In this document: positions 1 to 5,847 of the stretch, piece by piece
How the letters are laid out: each line of letters starts with the position of its first letter
How positions within the stretch are numbered: position 1 is the stretch's first letter
From: an uncultured Bacteroidota bacterium
Lineage (GTDB): Bacteria > Bacteroidota > Bacteroidia > Chitinophagales > Chitinophagaceae
Reading direction: 5' to 3'
Length of the DNA stretch: 10,038 bases
Assembly (NCBI GenBank): GCA_903835145.1
Contig: CAILMA010000196.1
Span: forward strand, 1 to 10,038
The notes under the pieces: generated by a model
The model's database searches: none
Told to the model about the DNA's origin: nothing
The model's input: the letters and a program-made list of their open reading frames with translations, nothing else
Translations under genes and position numbers: made by a program

Positions 1-2799
1 CCCGAAGCCAATAGCGAATGGAAACGCCTGCTCGATGCCCGCCCCGACGATGGCTTCCACGAATTTTCCGAACAATATCCCGAACTCGCAGGCAAGGCGT
101 TTTGGAAGTTCATAAACGAACAGTACGGCACAGAAAAAATGAAAAGTCTCCTGGCCGCAATGCAAAAAAAAGCAAGCATCAACAAAACAATGAAGGATAA
201 AGAATACCTCGGCATTAAAGTGACCAAGGCCTATGATTCCTGCATGACTTTCTATAAAACCAACTATGCACTCGACCTCAAAAATCAGGAAATGCCCGAT
301 AGCACCCGTGGCCTCATTTCCCTGAAAGTGCCAAAAGACGACAAAATAATACGCAACATAAAGGTATCTCCACGAGGCTCAGAAATAGCCTATACTGCCT
401 GGAAAGACGGACAATACACCATCTATCTGCAAAAGACCCAAAAAGAACAAACCCAGACCACGCTGCTTGAAGGAGGCCAGAAAGACCTCTCTGATGAAAT
501 TGACCCCAACTACCCCTTAATGGCATGGTCCAGCGCCGGCAACAAGCTCGCAATTATGTATAAAGTAGGCCGCAAAACACTATTGCGCATCTACAACTCC
601 CAGAAAAACCGAATCGAAAACTTCGTCATTCCTCCAAATCGTTTTGACCGCGTACTTGGTATGACCTTTATGCAGGACGATGATAAACTAGTACTCTCTG
701 CCATCAAAAAAAGCCAGACCGACCTGTACCAGTTCACCATCAAGGGGTCAAAAATGACCAACATTACCGATGATGCATGGGACGATATAGACCCTGTTTT
801 CGTGAGTGGTGGCTCCCGTAAAGGAATTCTATTCTTGTCAAACAGGCCTAAACCCAACATGATAGTGCCACAGGGAGTAAATGAACTGCCTACCGGCCCT
901 ATGAATGTGTACTTCTACAACACAACAACACAAAGAACTGAACTGCTGCAATGTTCCGATATTAAAACCGGCCACATCAGCCAGCCTATACAGTACGGTG
1001 CAGATAACTTTGCTTACCTGTATGACGGCAATGGTATTTCCAATAAGTATGTGGTCATGTTCGCCCGCGATCGCAAAAATATGGACAGTGCCTACTCCTT
1101 GCCTGTTACCAACTACAACACCAGCATCATAAGCCACCAGTATAACCTCGCAGTAAGCGAAGTGGCTGATGTGATACAGATTAAGGACAAATACATGGTG
1201 TACTTCCACCCACTGCAAATGCCCGATGACAGTACCCAGCCTAAAAAACTGGTACCTACCTTACTCTCCATAGAAAAAGAAGAACCCCAAGGTGCCGATC
1301 GCCCGGCCGAGGTGCACACCCACCATGCCAGGGGTGGTAGCCGCCACAGTGTATTCAGCAGCAAAAACGACCCCGAAGTAAAATCAGGCAGCGAGTTCCA
1401 GACCGAATTTGCTGACGATAACACCAGCTCAAACTCAGGCAAAAAGAAAAACAAATCGAACGAGCCCACTGCGGCTACCGCAGAAAACCCGGAGGCCGAT
1501 AGCTCCCTGCTGGCGGTTATCACAGACAGTGCCTACCTTAAAATGAAGCCCGGCAACTACAGGCGCAGCTTTAAGCCTGACATGTTCAATGCACGGTTAG
1601 ATAACAGTATCCTCTTCTCGCAGTACCAGTCCTACGGCAACAACGGAGGCCAGTACCAAAACCCATCACTGAGCGCGCTGATTACCATCAATTTCAATGA
1701 GCTCATGGAAGACTACAAAATCACTGCCGGCTTCCAGCTCCCACTCGATCTTTCCAGCTCTGCCTACTTCCTGCAGTATAAAAACACCAAAAAAAGACTC
1801 GACTGGAGCATTCTGGCCCTCCGCACAGAATCGAAGAACTACGAAAATGTTGCCTATTTCGATAACCAGGGCAACTACCTCAACACCCTGCCACAACTGT
1901 TTAAAAACATCACAACCATGGTGCAGGGCGAAATCAGCTATCCTTTCGACCGCCTCCGCAGCTTCAAATTCCAGACCGCCTTACGGCAAGACAGACTTGT
2001 CCAAAAAGCACAGGATACGATAAGCCTCAGCTACGAAATTCAAAACACCAATCAGTACTGGACACTCAACCGTGCCGAGTACGTGTTCGACAACACCATA
2101 AGTCCGATATTAAACATAAGGAAGGGAACACGCTACAAAGTTTACGCCGAATACATGGACCAGCTGAACGGCTCAAACTTCAGTTGTTACAACATTGGGC
2201 TCGATTTCCGCACCTATCAGAAAATCTATAAAAACGTCATCTGGGCTACCCGCTTCGCCTATGCGCACTCCGATGGTACTGCACAGGTACAATACCAGCT
2301 TGGCGGTGTCGATAACTGGATCAGCGCACAAACTGCCAATACGCCACCAGCACAGGGCAGCTATGGTTTTATGGCCCTCGCCACCAGCATGAGGGGCTAC
2401 CAGCAAAACTCCCTTAATGGCAACAACTTTGCGGTGCTCAATACCGAAGCCCGCGTGCCGCTCACCTCATTCATTCACCGCCCCATACAGTCGTCCATAC
2501 TTAAAGACCTGCAGGGTGTTGCATTCATAGATGCAGGTTCAGCATGGCATGGCTTCCTTCCATCAGGCGATAACCTTTCAGCCACCTACAGCTATCCGCA
2601 ACCCGGTGGGCTCGGCGGCTCACCCTACAACAACGTGTTCCTGCAGGTTTCAGTGCCCAATAATGCCGGCCTTGAACTCGGCTACGGTGCCGGCCTCAGA
2701 ACCACCCTCTTCGGTTACTTCGTCCGCCTCGATGCCGCCTGGAACATCGAAGGCGCCAAAAAACCTATCATCTACATCGCACTCGGCACCGACTTCTAA
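1..2799 (+). CDS. Peptidase MA-like / TolB-like propeller / Omp85-type barrel envelope protein (5' partial)
   Basis: The frame is open from base 1, so the gene starts upstream of the window; the ATG at 139 is internal. There are 932 visible residues. Residues about 18-60 (AGKAFWKFINEQYG, 30-43) resemble the end of a gluzincin/peptidase MA-like domain; its zinc site would lie upstream and is not seen. Residues about 105-410 contain repeated propeller-blade signatures such as IKVSPRGSEIAYTAW, YPLMAWSSAGNKLAIMY and DPVFVSGG...ILFLSNRP, as in TolB/WD40-like proteins. Residues about 429-500 are a polar low-complexity linker with His/Arg/Gly, then Lys/Asn/Ser-rich runs. From about 520 to the end lies an aromatic-rich beta-barrel resembling the Omp85/bacterial surface antigen family, with the RGY motif at 798-800, FIDAGSAW at 842-849 and a terminal Phe. 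The inferred location is the outer membrane, with the propeller in the periplasm. The function is unknown; a role in envelope assembly or proteolysis is a guess. Confidence 0.8.
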   Translation, partial: PEANSEWKRLLDARPDDGFHEFSEQYPELAGKAFWKFINEQYGTEKMKSLLAAMQKKASINKTMKDKEYLGIKVTKAYDSCMTFYKTNYALDLKNQEMPDSTRGLISLKVPKDDKIIRNIKVSPRGSEIAYTAWKDGQYTIYLQKTQKEQTQTTLLEGGQKDLSDEIDPNYPLMAWSSAGNKLAIMYKVGRKTLLRIYNSQKNRIENFVIPPNRFDRVLGMTFMQDDDKLVLSAIKKSQTDLYQFTIKGSKMTNITDDAWDDIDPVFVSGGSRKGILFLSNRPKPNMIVPQGVNELPTGPMNVYFYNTTTQRTELLQCSDIKTGHISQPIQYGADNFAYLYDGNGISNKYVVMFARDRKNMDSAYSLPVTNYNTSIISHQYNLAVSEVADVIQIKDKYMVYFHPLQMPDDSTQPKKLVPTLLSIEKEEPQGADRPAEVHTHHARGGSRHSVFSSKNDPEVKSGSEFQTEFADDNTSSNSGKKKNKSNEPTAATAENPEADSSLLAVITDSAYLKMKPGNYRRSFKPDMFNARLDNSILFSQYQSYGNNGGQYQNPSLSALITINFNELMEDYKITAGFQLPLDLSSSAYFLQYKNTKKRLDWSILALRTESKNYENVAYFDNQGNYLNTLPQLFKNITTMVQGEISYPFDRLRSFKFQTALRQDRLVQKAQDTISLSYEIQNTNQYWTLNRAEYVFDNTISPILNIRKGTRYKVYAEYMDQLNGSNFSCYNIGLDFRTYQKIYKNVIWATRFAYAHSDGTAQVQYQLGGVDNWISAQTANTPPAQGSYGFMALATSMRGYQQNSLNGNNFAVLNTEARVPLTSFIHRPIQSSILKDLQGVAFIDAGSAWHGFLPSGDNLSATYSYPQPGGLGGSPYNNVFLQVSVPNNAGLELGYGAGLRTTLFGYFVRLDAAWNIEGAKKPIIYIALGTDF

Positions 2800-2812
2800 A
2801 ACCGCAAAAAAC

Positions 2813-2922
2813 CAACCCCTGCGGCACGCCGCCAACATCAACCTGGTCCTCGTTTGCTACGCCCGTCCCGATTTTACATTGGGAAGAATCATGCGGCACA
2901 GCGTTTGCAACGTCCGTCAAAA
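2813..2922. repeat. Dispersed repeat alpha, copy 1
   Basis: This 110-bp sequence starts 14 bp after the stop of the barrel-protein gene. It is similar to 3852-3959 in the same orientation, with two small gaps (3 bp and 1 bp) and most other differences single substitutions. It contains a hairpin at 2866-2884, TCCCGA-TTTTACA-TTGGGA, where one G-C pair of the other copy is a G-T wobble. A second short hairpin, GCGG-CACG-CCGC, is at 2821-2832. No T-run follows either stem, so it is not a classic intrinsic terminator, although it sits between two convergent genes and could end transcription in both directions. The remaining spacer bases up to 3060 hold repeat beta and nothing else recognisable. 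Confidence 0.75.
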
Positions 2923-2942
2923 TACACTCGCAATAGCCCATA

Positions 2943-3000
2943 GCCTCCGCCCGCACTACCCCACACCCCACATACAGACGGAATGCTTCCATCTCCACAG
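2943..3000. repeat. Dispersed repeat beta, copy 1
   Basis: This 58-bp sequence matches 3770-3827 at 55 of 58 positions in the same orientation. All three differences are A here and G in the other copy. It contains a hairpin with arms 2976-2983 and 2987-2994 around a TGC loop (AGACGGAA-TGC-TTCCATCT). One arm pair is mismatched here and perfect in copy 2. It lies 20 bp after alpha copy 1 and 60 bp beyond the stop codon of the kinase-like gene. Confidence 0.8.
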
Positions 3001-3060
3001 CAGGCAAAAAATAAACCACGTTGCTAACACAGAAGGTTGTAAACCAGTAAAAAAGTCGAT

Positions 3061-3714
3061 CTAAGAATCTATCCTGGAAACATAAAATACCGAATCAATA
3101 AAAAATAATGTTTCCGAATTAACTATTACGTTTTCATCGTGCATATCTTCCAGTATCAGTCCAAGTTCTGTATGATAATAATCGTTTCTGCGGGTGTTAG
3201 TGAATCCATTGAATTCAAGCATCTTTCGGATATCCCCTAATTCAGCCAGCGAATCAGAATAAATAAAAGGTTGCTGCAAAACGGCGAATAAAACACCCCC
3301 TTCTATCACGAAACCGAGCAATTCATACGCAGTATTTTCAAACAACACATTATGCAATAAGATACTATTGAAAAACTCAACCCAAGTGGCATAATATATG
3401 GCATCATTCAGCTTTATTACCTGCCTGTTATCATCGGCCAGATAAACACTTGCTTCTCCTCCCCTCGTCAGATAACGGTCTTCGCCGGGCCGGCTCTCAT
3501 ACCACAATCCGTGTTCGCCGCAATATTCCGCTATAAATCTGGCCTGCTCTTCTTTGATGATTGATTTACTTTCGAAGTCTTTTTTAACCGTTTCACTTGT
3601 TCCAAAGCGACTGCAAAGGGCGTTTCTGATTGCTGTGCAATAACCCTGCTGCCCCTCAAGGACAGCTCCTGAAATGATATCTTCAATTTTATGTCGGGTA
3701 TCATGTGACAACAT
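3061..3714 (-). CDS. Small kinase-fold protein (polyvalent-kinase-like), putative
   Basis: The 217-residue product shows a compact kinase/phosphotransferase signature. There is a glycine-rich loop at 85-91 (GGEASVY), a VIKL strand whose Lys101 would be the ATP-binding lysine, and a catalytic-loop-like DMHDEN at 190-195 (Asp190, His192, Asn195). A FIDSV strand follows, whose Asp207 would match the metal-binding Asp of the DFG motif. This spacing resembles D-x-H-x-x-N phosphotransferases and the small kinase domains described from polyvalent proteins of phages and plasmids. The order is right, but the C-lobe is almost absent because the protein ends ten residues after Asp207. Residues 1-80 are a helical, charged N-terminal part without a recognised domain. 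The gene stands alone, reversed relative to its left and right neighbours, and is visibly richer in A+T. Its substrate is unknown. The ATG at 3714 is chosen because no good upstream start is seen; there is no Shine-Dalgarno sequence. Confidence 0.75.
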   Translation of the reverse strand: MLSHDTRHKIEDIISGAVLEGQQGYCTAIRNALCSRFGTSETVKKDFESKSIIKEEQARFIAEYCGEHGLWYESRPGEDRYLTRGGEASVYLADDNRQVIKLNDAIYYATWVEFFNSILLHNVLFENTAYELLGFVIEGGVLFAVLQQPFIYSDSLAELGDIRKMLEFNGFTNTRRNDYYHTELGLILEDMHDENVIVNSETLFFIDSVFYVSRIDS

Positions 3715-3720
3715 TTATTA

Positions 3721-3728
3721 CAAAAATA
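3721..3728 (-). promoter_or_regulatory. Possible Bacteroidota -7 element for the kinase-like gene
   Basis: On the reverse strand this reads TATTTTTG, matching the Bacteroidota sigma-factor consensus TAnnTTTG. It ends only 6 bases before the ATG at 3714, so transcription from it would give a leaderless or nearly leaderless mRNA. No TTG is seen at the usual upstream distance, and the surrounding sequence is T-rich on this strand, so a chance match is quite possible. Confidence 0.3.
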
Positions 3729-3769
3729 AGAAAACCAAACCATTTTCCCGTCACCCCCATTCTGCGTAA

Positions 3770-3827
3770 GCCTCCGCCCGCACTGCCCCACACCCCACGT
3801 ACAGACGGAATGCTTCCGTCTCCACAG
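3770..3827. repeat. Dispersed repeat beta, copy 2
   Basis: This is the second 58-bp beta copy. It has a perfect 8-bp stem (3803-3810 and 3814-3821) closed by a TGC loop: AGACGGAA-TGC-TTCCGTCT. It lies 55 bp upstream of the kinase-like gene's start, in the same orientation as copy 1 beyond that gene's stop, so beta copies directly flank the gene. The perfect pairing here against a mismatch in copy 1 suggests this copy is closer to the ancestral form. Confidence 0.8.
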
Positions 3828-3851
3828 TATCCAAAAAGCAATTGAAACACC

Positions 3852-3959
3852 CAACCCCTGCGCCGCACCAACATCAACCTGATCCCCGTTTGCAACAGCC
3901 CGTCCCGATTTTACATCGGGAAGGATCATGCGGCACGGCGTTTGCTACACCCGCCAAAA
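3852..3959. repeat. Dispersed repeat alpha, copy 2
   Basis: This 108-bp copy of repeat alpha is a direct repeat of 2813-2922. Its central hairpin is perfect, TCCCGA-TTTTACA-TCGGGA at 3903-3921. It follows beta copy 2 by 24 bp, so the order beta-alpha here is the reverse of alpha-beta on the other side of the kinase-like gene. Read on the reverse strand, both alpha copies contain a similar apparent peptide (VAN-x-DQVDVG), but they are interrupted and differently framed, so this is read as a repeat rather than a gene. Confidence 0.75.
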
Positions 3960-4012
3960 CACCCACTCCCCAACTTATTTCCCCACACCCCGTAAAAGTC
4001 TTGCAGGTCATT

Positions 4013-4020
4013 TACCTTTG
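4013..4020 (+). promoter_or_regulatory. Probable promoter (-7 element TACCTTTG) of the glycan operon
   Basis: TACCTTTG is an exact match to the Bacteroidota TAnnTTTG -7 consensus. It would place the transcription start near 4027 and give a 5' leader of about 85 bases before the ATG at 4111. A convincing TTG at the usual -33 spacing is missing; the nearest TTG (4001-4003) is too close. The stretch 3960-4110 holds no other recognisable feature: the leader is A+T-rich and has no riboswitch-like structure that I can identify. Confidence 0.5.
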
Positions 4021-4110
4021 TCCCTGCTACTACAGCGCCATTCCTGCACATTTTAAAATAAAAGTGTAATTTGTATTGGATTTGCTGCAATAAACTACAA
4101 CAGAAAGCAT

Positions 4111-4911
4111 ATGAAACCAATTACCTTACAAGGTACACTGCGCACCAAAATCCTGGAGATGCATTATAATGCCAACTCCGGGCACATTGGCTGCTCCCTA
4201 AGCTGCATTGACCTCATGATTGCCATCTGGAAATACAAAAATCCGGGCGACACTTTTATTCTGTCTAAAGGCCATGCCGCATCAGCATTGTACACCATAA
4301 TGAATGACTCCGGCGACATACCCGATGCCGATATGCCCACTTTCTATAAAAATGGCACCGACCTCCCTGCACACCCTGCACCTCTTAAATATGCCTCCAT
4401 CCCCTTTGCTACAGGCTCACTGGGTCACGGCCTGCCATTGGCTGCCGGCATAGCAAAGGCGGCACAAATAAAAAACAACACCAACATTAGTTACGTGCTC
4501 ATGAGCGATGGCGAAACCAACGAGGGCACTACCTGGGAAGCCTGCCACTTTGCGGTAGCTAATAAACTCGATAACCTGCTTGTAGTTATAGACCGCAACG
4601 GTCTTCAGGGCTTTGGAAATACCGATAAAGTCATTGGCGATACCGCCGCCCCCCACTTGTGGGAAGCAATGGGCTTCGATGTTAAAATCGCCGATGGCCA
4701 TGACATTAAACAACTGGTGGAAACAAAGAATGAACTGCTCACCCGTAAAAATGGCAAACCCAAAGTGATCATAGCCAACACCGTAAAAGGAAAGGGCATA
4801 AGTTACATGGAAAACAAACTGGACTGGCACTACCTGCCCATGAACGAACAACAATACTTACAGGCCCAAAACGAAATCAACACAAGGTATTTTCAGCCCA
4901 ATGACCAATAA
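4111..4911 (+). CDS. Transketolase, N-terminal (thiamine diphosphate-binding) subunit
   Basis: The 266-residue product corresponds to the first third of a full transketolase, the PP domain that binds the diphosphate of thiamine diphosphate. Visible motifs are GHIG (24-27), SKGHA (52-56), TGSLGHGL (101-108), the cofactor/metal motif SDGETNEG (132-139) followed by DRNG (161-164), ADGHD (194-198), and KGKGISYMEN...WH (226-240), whose His240 matches a conserved active-site His of the family. The enzyme should transfer a two-carbon ketol unit between sugars together with the next gene's product. The split two-gene form is common outside central metabolism. The gene opens the operon and has no Shine-Dalgarno sequence. 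Its place beside sugar-nucleotide and glycosyltransferase genes argues for glycan synthesis rather than the pentose phosphate pathway; that role is inference. Confidence 0.93.
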   Translation: MKPITLQGTLRTKILEMHYNANSGHIGCSLSCIDLMIAIWKYKNPGDTFILSKGHAASALYTIMNDSGDIPDADMPTFYKNGTDLPAHPAPLKYASIPFATGSLGHGLPLAAGIAKAAQIKNNTNISYVLMSDGETNEGTTWEACHFAVANKLDNLLVVIDRNGLQGFGNTDKVIGDTAAPHLWEAMGFDVKIADGHDIKQLVETKNELLTRKNGKPKVIIANTVKGKGISYMENKLDWHYLPMNEQQYLQAQNEINTRYFQPNDQ

Positions 4912-4932
4912 CCCTTACAATCTGAATTTAAA

Positions 4933-5841
4933 ATGAGAAAACACTTTTCCGGATATATAGAAAACAACTTAGCAAACCGGGATGATCTGATTTTTATTAC
5001 CGGCGACCTTGGCTATGCCGCGCTCGAAAACCTGCAGGCCAAAATGGGCCCGAGGTTCATAAATGCAGGCGTTGCCGAGCAAAACATGGTTGGCGTAGCC
5101 GCTGGCATGGCATCGCAGGGCTTTTCTGTTATTTGTTACAGCATTGCCCCATTCGTCGTTTACCGTTGTTTGGAGCAAATGCGCAACGACGTGTGCTTCC
5201 ATAACCTGCCCGTTTATATTGTAGGTAATGGCGGCGGCTACGGCTACGGCATCATGGGTTCCTCCCACCACGCAATTGAAGATATTGCCGTGCTGAGCGG
5301 CCTGCCGGATATTGCCTGCTACGTGCCCGCATTTATTGATGACATGAACACCTGCATGACCGATATGTTCGCCCGTCGGGGCCCTGCATACCTTCGCCTT
5401 GGGCTCGGCAAGCCAATGCCGGCTGCGTTTACCCCCACTCCGTGGGGTGCAATGAAGATTGCTGCGGGCAACAAACTCACCGTAATCGCGCAGGGTCCTG
5501 TGGCCAACAATGCCACTGAAGCCCTCAGCAAGAATCCACACAACGAAAGCATTTCTTTTTTCACCATCAATAAAATGCCGCTCACCACATTGCCTGCTGA
5601 GATAGCCACAAGCATAGCCGAAACCGGCAATGTACTCACCATCGAAGAACACATTTCTATTGGCGGGCTCGGCAGCACTGTTGCACTACTCGCAAGCGAA
5701 GCTGCCCTTCCCATTAAAAAATTTATTAGTTTGCATGCCGAAGGATACCCCGGTAAAAAATATGGAAGCCAGGCATACCACCAGCAACTGAGTGGCCTTG
5801 ACGAAGCCAACATTTCGCATGTAATTAATTCTTACTTTTAG
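4933..5841 (+). CDS. Transketolase, C-terminal (pyrimidine-binding) subunit
   Basis: The 302-residue product is the partner half of the split transketolase. It carries the Pyr domain followed by the C-terminal transketolase domain. Key motifs are GDLGYAAL (24-31), the catalytic-glutamate motif INAGVAEQNM (43-52, Glu49) that protonates the thiazolium cofactor, SSHHAIEDIA (110-119) containing the His that contacts substrate, GPAYLRLG (150-157), and TIEEHISIGGLGS (236-248), typical of the C-terminal domain. It starts 21 bp after the upstream stop, so the two subunits should be made together and form the active heterotetramer usual for split forms. All expected motifs are present, so activity is likely. 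The acceptor sugar cannot be told from sequence. A pyruvate-dehydrogenase-E1-like role is less likely because of the transketolase-type His and Glu motifs. Confidence 0.93.
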   Translation: MRKHFSGYIENNLANRDDLIFITGDLGYAALENLQAKMGPRFINAGVAEQNMVGVAAGMASQGFSVICYSIAPFVVYRCLEQMRNDVCFHNLPVYIVGNGGGYGYGIMGSSHHAIEDIAVLSGLPDIACYVPAFIDDMNTCMTDMFARRGPAYLRLGLGKPMPAAFTPTPWGAMKIAAGNKLTVIAQGPVANNATEALSKNPHNESISFFTINKMPLTTLPAEIATSIAETGNVLTIEEHISIGGLGSTVALLASEAALPIKKFISLHAEGYPGKKYGSQAYHQQLSGLDEANISHVINSYF

Positions 5842-5847
5842 CACTTT

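Noticed and set aside
139..141. ATG as the start of the barrel-protein gene
   Set aside because: The same frame is open back to base 1 and encodes a sensible peptidase-like segment just upstream, so the ATG is internal.
2531..3064. A 177-codon forward frame overlapping the end of the barrel gene and the repeat island
   Set aside because: It is out of frame with the real gene and then runs through repeats alpha and beta; the composition is not protein-like.
3701..3929. Reverse-strand frames through alpha and beta copy 2 with a VAN-x-DQVDVG-like peptide
   Set aside because: Similar peptides arise in alpha copy 1 only because the DNA is repeated; frames and ends differ, and no start context supports translation.
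2813..3959. Insertion sequence or composite transposon around the kinase-like gene
   Set aside because: The flanking copies are direct rather than inverted, and no transposase or integrase is present.
2813..3959. CRISPR array
   Set aside because: There are only two copies of each repeat, spaced by a gene and with different orders; no regular repeat-spacer pattern is present.
4068..4074. TAATTTG as a second promoter nearer the transketolase gene
   Set aside because: It is one base short of the TAnnTTTG spacing; TACCTTTG at 4013 is an exact match.
4969..5652. A 227-codon reverse-strand open frame inside the transketolase C-terminal gene
   Set aside because: It lies wholly opposite a strongly conserved gene and has no recognisable motif; it is a shadow of codon bias.
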